In this document: piece after piece, positions 4,877 through 10,900 of the stretch
Position numbering within the stretch: position 1 is the first letter of the stretch
Layout of the letters: each line of letters opens with the position of its first letter
Assembly: GCA_031273285.1 (NCBI GenBank)
Contig: JAISSE010000160.1
Coordinates: 1 to 10,900 of the forward strand
From: Prevotellaceae bacterium
Lineage (GTDB): Bacteria > Bacteroidota > Bacteroidia > Bacteroidales > UBA932
Direction of reading: 5' to 3'
Length of the DNA: 10,900 nt
Translations under genes and position numbers: made by a program
The notes under the pieces: generated by a model
Databases searched by the model: none
What the model saw: only the letters and a program-made list of their open reading frames with translations
Told to the model about the DNA's origin: nothing

Positions 4877-7123
4877 ATGAATATCGTTAAGAAGACAATT
4901 GTATTGAATGATGGCCGGGAAATAGAAATTGAAACCGGAAAGCTGGCAAAACAGGCGGATGGCTCCGTAGTGGTGAAAATGGGCAAGACAATGCTTTTAG
5001 CCGCAGTAACTTGTGCAAAAGAGGCAAAACCCGACGTGGATTTTATGCCTTTACAGGTTGAATATAAGGAAAAATATGCCGCATCGGGACGTTTCCCCGG
5101 CGGATTTTTGAAAAGAGAGGCGCGTCCCTCCGATAACGAAATACTTACATCAAGATTGGTTGACAGGGCTTTGCGCCCGCTGTTTCCCGACGATTTTCAT
5201 GCCGATGTTTTTGTTACCATCACCTTAATATCTGCCGACAAGGATATTATGCCCGATGCTCTTGCGGGTTTAGCCGCATCGGCAGCACTGGCTGTTTCGG
5301 ACATTCCTTTCAACGGACCGATTTCGGAAGTGCGGGTAGCCCGCGTGAACGGTGAATTTGTTACAAACCCGAATTTCTCGCAACTGGATGATGCCGATAT
5401 AGATATCATGGTCGGAGCTACGCTGGACAATATAATGATGGTGGAAGGCGAAATGAAGGAAGTTTCGGAACACGACATGCTGGAAGCCATAAAGTTTGCG
5501 CACGAAGACATAAAAAAACACTGCCGGACGCTGCTGGAACTGCAGGAAGAAGTAGGGAAAACGCTTAAACGGGAATATTCTCACGAAGAAAATGATGAAG
5601 ATTTAAGAAAGGCGGTGGAAGAATTTTGCTACGACCGCTGTTATCTGATAGCAAAGTCGGGAACGGGCAAACATGAACGTACCGACGCTTTTGAAGCGCT
5701 CGTCAAGGAATTTATCGAAACCGTTCCCGAAGAGGAACGCGAGGCAAAAACGCCTATGGTTCTGCGCTATTATCACGATGTGGAAAAACGGGCGATGCGC
5801 CGGATGATACTCGACGAAGGTATCCGTCTGGACGGGCGTTCGACTGTGGAAATACGCCCGATATGGAGCGAAGTCGATTACCTGCCGGCGGTACACGGTT
5901 CGGCAATATTTACACGCGGCGAAACACAGTCGCTTACATCCGTTACGCTTGGCACCAAACTGGATGAAAAACAGGTCGATGAAGTGCTGGTACAGGGTTC
6001 GGAACAGTTTGTACTGCACTATAATTTCCCCCCGTACTCTACGGGCGAAGCAAAACCCGTCAGAAGTATAGGCAGACGGGAAATAGGGCATGGAAATCTG
6101 GCTTTCAGGGCATTGAAGCCGATGGTGCCCGTCGGAGAAGAAAATCCTTATGCGGTGCGTGTTGTCTCCGATATTCTGGAATCCAACGGCTCGTCGTCCA
6201 TGGCGACCGTTTGTGCAGGTACTCTGGCGCTTATGGATGCCGGAGTGAAACTGAAAAAGCCCGTTTCCGGTATCGCCATGGGTTTGATATCCGAAAATAA
6301 AGCCACCAGATACGCTATCCTCTCCGATATTCTCGGCGACGAAGACCATCTGGGCGATATGGACTTCAAGGTAACGGGAACCAAGGACGGCATCACAGCC
6401 ACCCAGATGGATATAAAAGTGGACGGACTGTCGTACGAAATACTGGAAGAAGCGCTGGAACAGGCTAAAAAAGGACGTTTACACATATTGGGCGAGATGA
6501 TGAAAACCATGTCGGAACCGAGAGAAGACTACAAACCGTTCGTACCGCGCATAGAACAAATAGTTATACCCGCCGACACTATCGGTGCGGTTATCGGACC
6601 GGGCGGCAAAGTCATACAGGAAATACAGAAACTGACCGGTACGACAATCACTATCACCGAAAAGGACGGCAAGGGATTTGTCGATGTTTTTGCTCCCGAT
6701 AAAGAAGTTATCGAAGATGCTATTGCACGCATAAAAATTATTGTTTTCGGACCCGAACCCGGCACTATCTACAAGGGTAAGGTCAGAGCTATACACAGTT
6801 ACGGGGCATTTGTGGAAATACTGCCGGGAAAAGACGGATTGCTGCATATCTCCGAAATCGACTGGAAACGTCTGGACAATGTGGAAGAAGTGTTGAAAGA
6901 GGGAGACGAGGTGGAAGTCAAACTTCTGGAAGTAGAGGAAAGAACAGGCAAGTTACGATTGTCGAGACGGGTGCTGCTGCCGAAACCGGAAGGATATGTC
7001 GAACCGGAACAGACCCGCCGACCGGACAGACCGGACAGAAAAGACCGTGGTGACAGAGGCGACCGCGGTGACAGAGGCGACAGAGACGGACGTAAACCTT
7101 TCAATGGAAAAAGAAAAAATTAA
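4877..7123 (+). CDS. pnp: Polyribonucleotide nucleotidyltransferase (PNPase)
   Basis: PNPase degrades RNA from the 3' end by phosphorolysis, releasing nucleoside diphosphates, and can add tails in reverse. It acts as a homotrimer in mRNA and sRNA turnover. The 748 residues have the full layout: first RNase PH domain (about 1-140, with [20 protein letters not shown]), a helical linker domain, and a second RNase PH domain. The second domain has [27 protein letters not shown] at 436-442, and [10 protein letters not shown] at 487-496, whose aspartates D488 and D494 correspond to the E. coli metal-binding pair. Next come a KH domain with GPGGK at 574-578 and an S1 domain from about 629 to 700 ([19 protein letters not shown]). 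The tail (713-748) is basic, low in complexity and carries four GDR repeats. The start is fixed by the conserved N-terminus [10 protein letters not shown]. All catalytic motifs look intact. Confidence 0.99.
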   Translation: MNIVKKTIVLNDGREIEIETGKLAKQADGSVVVKMGKTMLLAAVTCAKEAKPDVDFMPLQVEYKEKYAASGRFPGGFLKREARPSDNEILTSRLVDRALRPLFPDDFHADVFVTITLISADKDIMPDALAGLAASAALAVSDIPFNGPISEVRVARVNGEFVTNPNFSQLDDADIDIMVGATLDNIMMVEGEMKEVSEHDMLEAIKFAHEDIKKHCRTLLELQEEVGKTLKREYSHEENDEDLRKAVEEFCYDRCYLIAKSGTGKHERTDAFEALVKEFIETVPEEEREAKTPMVLRYYHDVEKRAMRRMILDEGIRLDGRSTVEIRPIWSEVDYLPAVHGSAIFTRGETQSLTSVTLGTKLDEKQVDEVLVQGSEQFVLHYNFPPYSTGEAKPVRSIGRREIGHGNLAFRALKPMVPVGEENPYAVRVVSDILESNGSSSMATVCAGTLALMDAGVKLKKPVSGIAMGLISENKATRYAILSDILGDEDHLGDMDFKVTGTKDGITATQMDIKVDGLSYEILEEALEQAKKGRLHILGEMMKTMSEPREDYKPFVPRIEQIVIPADTIGAVIGPGGKVIQEIQKLTGTTITITEKDGKGFVDVFAPDKEVIEDAIARIKIIVFGPEPGTIYKGKVRAIHSYGAFVEILPGKDGLLHISEIDWKRLDNVEEVLKEGDEVEVKLLEVEERTGKLRLSRRVLLPKPEGYVEPEQTRRPDRPDRKDRGDRGDRGDRGDRDGRKPFNGKRKN

Positions 7124-7159
7124 TAGTACATATTAAATTTTAAATGTTTGTTAAACAAG

Positions 7160-7198
7160 AGGCTGTCCGACAAGTTTTGCGGGCAGCCTTTTTTTTTT
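7160..7198 (+). terminator. Rho-independent terminator after pnp
   Basis: A 10-bp stem (AGGCTGTCCG with CGGGCAGCCT, one G-U pair) encloses a 10-base loop and is followed by ten T residues. It lies 36 bp after the pnp stop. This is the strongest terminator in the window. Confidence 0.9.
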
Positions 7199-7240
7199 GC
7201 AGAATCCGGACAAATGGAGGCTGTTTTGAAAAGTCTGTTT

Positions 7241-7280
7241 AAACGCAAAGGGCGTAAAGAAACCGCGAAGGTCGCAAAGT
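7241..7280. repeat. Short CGCAAAG-type repeat
   Basis: CGCAAAGGGCGTAAAGAAAC is followed by CGCGAAGGTCGCAAAGT, an imperfect tandem of a CGCAAAG motif. I recall similar stretches as intergenic repeats in this phylum, but this was not tested. No gene is visible between 7124 and 7600. Apart from this, the spacer holds the pnp terminator and the hairpin at 7455-7497. Confidence 0.4.
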
Positions 7281-7454
7281 TTATATCGCTCCCGTTCACC
7301 GCATGACCGACAACAAAAAAGCCGACCTTTTAAAACGGTAACGGTACGGGATAAAAACAATGTAAAGAAAAAAATTTACTGTTTTTTTGAACATTTCATG
7401 CCCGCACGTGTTTATATAGTGAATTTGGTTTTTCATAGGTTAGTTCAGCTTAAC

Positions 7455-7497
7455 AAAGGAGGTGAGGACACCCAATCCCCGCCTCCTTTACTTTTTT
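7455..7497 (+). terminator. Strong GC hairpin with T-run in the pnp downstream spacer
   Basis: AAAGGAGG (7455-7462) pairs perfectly with CCTCCTTT (7482-7489), and the inner TGAGG/CCCCG can extend the stem with a wobble pair and one mismatch. A short loop and the run ACTTTTTT follow. It looks like an intrinsic terminator on the plus strand, 260 bp beyond the real pnp terminator, with no plus-strand gene in front of it. It may mark the 3' end of a small RNA or be a repeat element. The left arm contains AGGAGGT, which resembles a Shine-Dalgarno sequence. Confidence 0.5.
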
Positions 7498-7599
7498 GCC
7501 CCTCTCGACAGAAAAGCCTGATATTTAACGGATTTACGCAGATTATTTTTTGTCCCGAAATATCCGTTAGAATCTTATCCCCGAAATTGATGTAATTTA

Positions 7600-8181
7600 T
7601 TACTGGCGATTTGGTTGAAATTGAAACCCCAATTGTAGAAATACCGTATGTTTCAACCTTTTTTCGGGCAATAACAAAAATTCCCGGGAATACTTGAACA
7701 AATTGTATCCGATTGCCGGATTCAGCGATATCCTTTTTCCCAAACGGATTTTGTATGCCACTCCGATATCGAGCATCGAGCCGGAGGTAAAAGCCTTGTC
7801 CGTGCCTTCCAATGATGCTCCGATATCAGTATATGCATATAATTCGGGTAAAGATTTGATATGGTAACGTATATCAGGAAAAATGGGTAAAGTATTTAAA
7901 TTCCCCGTATTGTAGTAACGTAGCCCCAAACCGGCGCCCAAAGAAAATCGTGACATCAGATAATAACCTGCCTTTAAACGGAGACTTCTCATGCCTCCGT
8001 CAGAAATCCGAAGATTCATATCTCCGCTTTTCCCGTTGTCCCTCATGTTCCATCCGTATCCTAATTCGGCACTTCCCCAAAACGATTTTTCCTTTACATC
8101 CTGTACGACATTCCGAGCATTCAGATTCATTTGAAACGATAGAATCAATAGGAACGTGAATATTCCGGTTCTCATTCTCAT
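7600..8181 (-). CDS. Small outer-membrane beta-barrel protein
   Basis: The product has 193 residues from the chosen start and shows features of an outer-membrane beta-barrel. A signal peptide (MRMRTGIFTFLLILSFQMN, with a possible cleavage after LNA) is followed by alternating amphipathic strands rich in G, Y and aromatics. Examples are FWGSAELGYGWN, LRLKAGYYLMSRFSLGAGLG, ELYAYTDIGASLEG and SLNPAIGYNLFKYS. The chain ends with HTVFLQLGFQFQPNRQ, a final strand close to a C-terminal aromatic. I cannot name a function. Such proteins are common in this phylum as porin-like or surface proteins. The frame is open to 8292, but a TAnnTTTG box at 8209-8216 lies inside that extension, so the start is at 8181 (or 8175, or 8199). 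The gene faces pnp and diverges from glmM. Confidence 0.75.
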   Translation of the reverse strand: MRMRTGIFTFLLILSFQMNLNARNVVQDVKEKSFWGSAELGYGWNMRDNGKSGDMNLRISDGGMRSLRLKAGYYLMSRFSLGAGLGLRYYNTGNLNTLPIFPDIRYHIKSLPELYAYTDIGASLEGTDKAFTSGSMLDIGVAYKIRLGKRISLNPAIGYNLFKYSREFLLLPEKRLKHTVFLQLGFQFQPNRQ

Positions 8182-8208
8182 TTTATTGTATAATTGCATT
8201 CTGCGCCG

Positions 8209-8216
8209 CAAAGATA
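8209..8216 (-). promoter_or_regulatory. -7 box for the outer-membrane protein gene
   Basis: Minus-strand TATCTTTG matches TAnnTTTG exactly. It lies 27 bp before the chosen start at 8181, the same spacing as at rpsO. No clear TTTG -33 box was found, only a T-rich stretch. It supports the shorter start for the gene. Confidence 0.55.
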
Positions 8217-8230
8217 AATATTTCGGAGAT

Positions 8231-8290
8231 AAAAAATTAGTGTAATTTGATAAAATTAGTGTAATTCGTGGATAAAAAAAATTCGTGGAC
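8231..8290. repeat. ATTCGTGGATAAAAAA dispersed repeat between divergent promoters
   Basis: AAAATTAGTGTAATT occurs twice with a 19-bp period (8233 and 8252). ATTCGTGGATAAAAAAA is then followed by ATTCGTGGAC (17-bp period). The same words, on one strand or the other, occur near 150-200, 365-375 and 10171-10215. It fills the space between the two divergent -7 boxes, so it may supply or have displaced their upstream elements. Confidence 0.65.
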
Positions 8291-8307
8291 AATTGCCGAT
8301 TTATATT

Positions 8308-8315
8308 TATCTTTG
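8308..8315 (+). promoter_or_regulatory. -7 box for glmM
   Basis: TATCTTTG matches TAnnTTTG exactly and lies 33 bp before the glmM start. It is the same octamer as the one serving the divergent gene. No convincing -33 TTTG was found in the repeat just upstream. Confidence 0.6.
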
Positions 8316-8348
8316 TTAATAATTTTAATTGTTAAAAACAGATAAAGT

Positions 8349-9734
8349 ATGACATTAATTAAATCTATTTCAGGAATAAGAGGGACGATAGGAGGCAGTG
8401 CGGGAGACGCTTTGACGCCTTTGGACATCGTGAAATTTGCGTGTGCATATTCCCAGTGGATTAAAGAACGGAATAAATCCGGCGAACGTCTCAAAATTGT
8501 TATCGGCAGAGACGCCCGTCCGTCGGGAGATATGGTGAACAGGGTGATATCCGGCGCTTTGATTGCATCGGGTGTGGATGTGATTGATTTGGGACCGGCG
8601 ACGACCCCGACGGTGGAAATGGCAGTACCCGGGCTGAAGGCGGACGGCGGCATTATTCTCACCGCCAGCCATAATCCCAAACAGTGGAATGCACTGAAAC
8701 TGCTCGACGAACGCGGCGAGTTTCTGAGCGCCGCCGACGGACAAACCCTGCTTGCCTTAGTCGACAAATCGGAATTTACTTTCTCCGAAGTGGATGATAT
8801 AGGGCAGATAACATACAACGACACATATCTGGACGAGCATGTCGGGGCGGTGCTTCGTTTGCCGCTGGTAGATATCGACGCCATATACAGAGCGAATTTC
8901 AGAGTTGTCGTGGATGCGGTAAATTCCGTGGGAGGCATTGCAATACCGAGGCTGCTGGCGTCGTTGGGCGTTCATATCATCGAATTGAACTGTACTCCCG
9001 ACGGTCAGTTCGCCCACAATCCCGAACCGCTTCCGGAACATTTGACGGAGATTGCCCGGATAACGCCCGAAAAAAATGCCGATTTGGGAATAGTTGTCGA
9101 CCCCGACGTGGACAGGCTGGCGCTCGTTTGCGAAGACGGTTCGTTTTTCGGCGAAGAATACACTCTGGTTGCGGTTGCCGATTATGTGCTGGGCAAAACT
9201 GCCGGCAACACGGTTTCGAATCTTTCATCGTCGAGAGCGCTCAGGGATATTACCGAAAAGCATGGCGGTCAGTATTATTCTTCGGCTGTCGGCGAAGTGA
9301 ATGTCGTTACGGAAATGAAACGGGTGAACGCCGTCATAGGAGGAGAAGGAAACGGCGGAGTGATATATCCCGAACTGCATTACGGACGCGACGCTCTGGT
9401 AGGCGTGGCTCTGTTCCTCTCCCATCTTGCCCAAAAACGGATAAAATGTTCGGAACTGAGAGCGCAGTATCCCGACTATTTTGTGTCGAAAAACAGGATT
9501 ACGCTGACGCCCGAAACAGATATCGACGGGATACTGCGGAAAATCAAGGACAAATATTCTTCCTTCCGAATATCGGACATCGACGGTGTACGGGTGGATT
9601 TCGACAGTGAAAAGAAATGGGTTCATCTGCGCAAGTCAAATACCGAACCCATAATCAGAATATACGCGGAAGCCGCGTCGGCAGCGGAAGCCGCGTCGCT
9701 GGCTAAACAGATAATGGAAGAACTGGAAGGATGA
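8349..9734 (+). CDS. glmM: Phosphoglucosamine mutase / phosphohexomutase (GlmM type)
   Basis: This cytoplasmic alpha-D-phosphohexomutase most likely converts glucosamine-6-phosphate to glucosamine-1-phosphate for UDP-GlcNAc, and so peptidoglycan and lipid A precursors. The 461 residues carry the four expected parts. They are IGRDARPSG (52-60), the phosphoserine loop TASHNP (105-110, active serine S107), the Mg-binding loop DPDVDR (251-256), and the sugar-recognition loop GEGNGG (332-337). The phosphate-binding RKSNTEP is at 428-434 in the C-terminal domain. GEGNGG differs from the GEQSGH-type loop of E. coli GlmM and resembles the version I associate with archaeal and Bacteroidota enzymes, so a phosphomannomutase or phosphoglucomutase activity cannot be excluded. 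The N-terminus MTLIKSISGIRGTIGG fixes the start. It has its own promoter and no cotranscribed neighbour downstream in view. Confidence 0.92.
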   Translation: MTLIKSISGIRGTIGGSAGDALTPLDIVKFACAYSQWIKERNKSGERLKIVIGRDARPSGDMVNRVISGALIASGVDVIDLGPATTPTVEMAVPGLKADGGIILTASHNPKQWNALKLLDERGEFLSAADGQTLLALVDKSEFTFSEVDDIGQITYNDTYLDEHVGAVLRLPLVDIDAIYRANFRVVVDAVNSVGGIAIPRLLASLGVHIIELNCTPDGQFAHNPEPLPEHLTEIARITPEKNADLGIVVDPDVDRLALVCEDGSFFGEEYTLVAVADYVLGKTAGNTVSNLSSSRALRDITEKHGGQYYSSAVGEVNVVTEMKRVNAVIGGEGNGGVIYPELHYGRDALVGVALFLSHLAQKRIKCSELRAQYPDYFVSKNRITLTPETDIDGILRKIKDKYSSFRISDIDGVRVDFDSEKKWVHLRKSNTEPIIRIYAEAASAAEAASLAKQIMEELEG

Positions 9735-9880
9735 TGTATGAAGGATGATGGTTTTAGCGTCTGCATCTTCGCTGCTCTGCGTCGGTGCGAGGTTCTGCTT
9801 CGAAAGCACAGGATGACGCAGGTTGTTTTTTGTTTGATAATATGACGTTTATTTTAATCGGTTCTTTATTTATCGGCGAA
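9735..9880. other. Spacer after glmM, possible degraded repeat
   Basis: No gene is supported here. AGGATGATG occurs twice around the glmM stop (9729 and 9741). On the minus strand the segment 9764-9822 starts with TGCGTCATCCTGTGCTTTCG and ends in AGATGCAGACGC. It has a small hairpin TGCTT/AAGCA at 9796-9808, and its style suggests a dispersed repeat. No clear glmM terminator was found. Confidence 0.4.
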
Positions 9881-10048
9881 AATCCTTTTGCCGGAATGTA
9901 AATGCCGATTGCCCGAATGTAAATGCCGGTTGCCGGAGTGTAAATGCCGATTGTCCGAATGTAAATGCCGATTGCCCGAATGTAAACTGCCATTGTGTCG
10001 GATGAAATGACGATTGCCAGAAAGTAAACAGCGATTGTTTCAGAGAAA
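9881..10048. repeat. 21-bp tandem repeat (minisatellite), eight units
   Basis: Eight consecutive 21-bp units run in register. The four central ones (9902-9985) are nearly identical, built as ATGCCGATTG followed by an 11-base half ending GAATGTAA. The first unit (9881-9901) and the last three (9986-10048) are increasingly diverged, keeping an ATTG core and a final AA. A possible ninth unit (10049-10069) keeps only the left half. On the plus strand each central unit is a closed mini-frame of six codons plus TAA (MPIARM, MPVAGV, MPIVRM, MPIARM). On the minus strand the array reads as heptapeptides of the GIYIRAI type. Substitutions between units change amino acids freely in both readings, so I do not regard it as coding. 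Confidence 0.85.
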
Positions 10049-10113
10049 ACTTCTATTGTTTTAAAACTTTAGTAATAATAATTTCTACCTTTATTTAAGA
10101 ATTAACGGGTGCA

Positions 10114-10160
10114 TTTGACTATGTCGAACTATCGTTTGACTGCGTCGAACTATCGTTTCG
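10114..10160. repeat. Two-unit 21-bp repeat, copy 2 of the GTCGAACT family
   Basis: Two adjacent 21-bp units (10114-10134 and 10135-10155) share TTTGACT, GTCGAACTATCG and differ only at two positions (AT versus GC). A third unit starts with TTTCGA. The segment is the reverse-complement relative of 383-415. Confidence 0.7.
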
Positions 10161-10170
10161 ATAAAAATCA

Positions 10171-10215
10171 GTGAAAATTCGTGGATAAAAAAAATATTCG
10201 TGGATAAAAAAATCA
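10171..10215. repeat. ATTCGTGGATAAAAAA dispersed repeat, tandem pair
   Basis: ATTCGTGGATAAAAAA occurs twice (10178 and 10196), set between GTGAAA and AATCAC. It is the same family as at 8264-8290, and in reverse orientation in the cysD-cysN spacer. It ends about 75 bp before the next gene. Confidence 0.65.
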
Positions 10216-10289
10216 CGGATGCAAGATGAGTACGGATAAATTGAACTTTATCGCATCAGGATTGTTTGTTTATTCGGGAGTATTGGATT

Positions 10290-10900
10290 ATGGAATCGAA
10301 ATATTTGAAAAAATTATTGGGACATCGCCCGCATTTCGGTTGCGGCGATTTTTCGTGTTCGTTTTTCATTGATACGGATAAAACCGCCGACGAGCGCCGT
10401 ATTCCGTTCTCAAAATTCAATATCCCGTTCGATTTTGTCGATATAAAAGCCGGCTCCATTGTAGTAAACATAATTTCGGATTTGGGTTACGAGATACTGA
10501 TGGCGAGTGAAAAAACCGGGAAACACGGCAAAGTGATAGGCATAGATTTTTCACCGGTAATCAGGTACCGGGCGCAGTATAACGTGGAAAAAACCGGATG
10601 CAGGAATGTGTTTTTCAGGGAAGTATTCTCCTCAAAATTCCTTCCTTTGGGGGCAAATCTTGCCGATATATGTATTTTCAACAAATTATTGAACCGATTT
10701 CCCAACAGCAACCTGTTTTCCGAAATATACCGAACCCTCAAGCCCGGCGGCGCTTTCTACATATACGATATTGTGTCGAATCACCCTGACAGCGTCGCAA
10801 CGGGGATAGCTTCAAAAGACCGTTACATCTGTAACCTCAGCGATTACGGCTTTGCCGGTGTTACGGTCAGGGAATGTCTGAAAGATATTCCCGCCGACGA
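10290..10900 (+). CDS. SAM-methyltransferase-like protein, C-terminus beyond window
   Basis: The first 203 codons are present. The fold looks like a class I SAM-dependent methyltransferase, nearest in style to the ArsM (arsenite methyltransferase) and UbiE-like group. It has a beta-1 and motif I region IVVNIISDLGYEILMASEKT (about 67-86), KVIGIDFSP (about 91-99, the end of beta-2), a motif II region ANLADICIFNKLLNRFP, and then the motif III region YRTLKPGGAFYIYDIVSN (about 156-173). ArsM proteins have VLDLGSGxGxD at motif I, but here the first glycines are replaced (NIISDLG), which may weaken SAM binding. An N-terminal extension of about 60 residues is cysteine-bearing (HFGCGDFSC at 15-23). 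ATG at 10290 is the first start after an in-frame stop at 10242. The product could be an inactive relative. Its substrate is unknown. Confidence 0.7.
   Translation, partial: MESKYLKKLLGHRPHFGCGDFSCSFFIDTDKTADERRIPFSKFNIPFDFVDIKAGSIVVNIISDLGYEILMASEKTGKHGKVIGIDFSPVIRYRAQYNVEKTGCRNVFFREVFSSKFLPLGANLADICIFNKLLNRFPNSNLFSEIYRTLKPGGAFYIYDIVSNHPDSVATGIASKDRYICNLSDYGFAGVTVRECLKDIPAD

Noticed and set aside
5603..6349. Minus-strand open frame of 248 codons inside pnp
   Set aside because: pnp is certain here. The antisense product has no domain and a codon pattern imposed by the real gene.
7398..7595. Plus-strand frame of 65 codons
   Set aside because: It runs straight through the GC hairpin and its T-run, with no recognisable protein features. 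The hairpin is the more likely function.
8182..8292. Upstream in-frame extension of the outer-membrane protein
   Set aside because: It would run through a dispersed repeat and a -7 box, and would hide the signal peptide inside the chain.
9754..9993. Minus-strand frame with GIYIRAI-type heptapeptide repeats
   Set aside because: Unit-to-unit changes alter amino acids freely, the rest of the frame is spacer sequence, and no promoter is evident. It is treated as a non-coding minisatellite.
9881..10048. CRISPR array
   Set aside because: The 21-bp units are contiguous with no unique spacers, and no cas gene is near.
10086..10093. TACCTTTA as a promoter for the methyltransferase-like gene
   Set aside because: The last base deviates from TAnnTTTG, no -33 box is at a suitable distance, and it is about 200 bp from the start with repeats in between.

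Overview
The window looks like chromosomal DNA of a member of the Bacteroidota, most likely Bacteroidales. Three start regions (rpsO, the outer-membrane protein gene and glmM) carry a TAnnTTTG element, the -7 box typical of this phylum. No gene shows a clear Shine-Dalgarno sequence. The GlmM protein has the N-terminus I associate with this group (MTLIKSISGIRGTIGG). The spacers are full of short dispersed repeats and palindromes. The assignment is an inference from these features, not a database result.

Left part (1-3575), minus strand. Read in the direction of transcription, the genes are a small secreted protein of unknown function, riboflavin synthase (ribE), a PstB-type ABC ATPase, sulfate adenylyltransferase subunit 2 (cysD), and the first 46 codons of subunit 1 (cysN). 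The first four genes are 12-33 bp apart and could form one transcript. cysD and cysN, which make one enzyme, are separated by 422 bp of stacked repeats. CysD and CysN activate sulfate to APS, the first step of sulfate assimilation. The PstB-like ATPase has no permease partner in view.

Middle (3576-7600). A truncated, C-terminal-only relative of the secreted protein (3796-3981, minus) stops next to a GC-rich element with three hairpins, ending in a 28-bp near-palindrome. The conserved rpsO-pnp pair (ribosomal protein S15 and polynucleotide phosphorylase) follows on the plus strand. rpsO has its own promoter, a weak terminator lies between the two genes, and a strong terminator follows pnp. The 476-bp spacer after pnp has a second strong GC hairpin with a T-run at 7455-7497.

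Right part (7600-10900). A small outer-membrane beta-barrel protein (minus) and a phosphoglucosamine/phosphohexose mutase of the glmM type (plus) diverge from a spacer carrying a repeat and two TAnnTTTG boxes, one per strand. Downstream of glmM is a 555-bp non-coding stretch with at least eight units of a 21-bp tandem repeat and then further dispersed repeats. The window ends inside a SAM-methyltransferase-like gene whose glycine-rich SAM loop looks degraded.

Most of the window is housekeeping. The points worth a second look are the 21-bp minisatellite, the truncated paralogue beside the palindromic element, the unusual methyltransferase-like protein, the orphan PstB-like ATPase, and the repeat-filled gap between cysD and cysN. 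I see no convincing new defence or mobile system.
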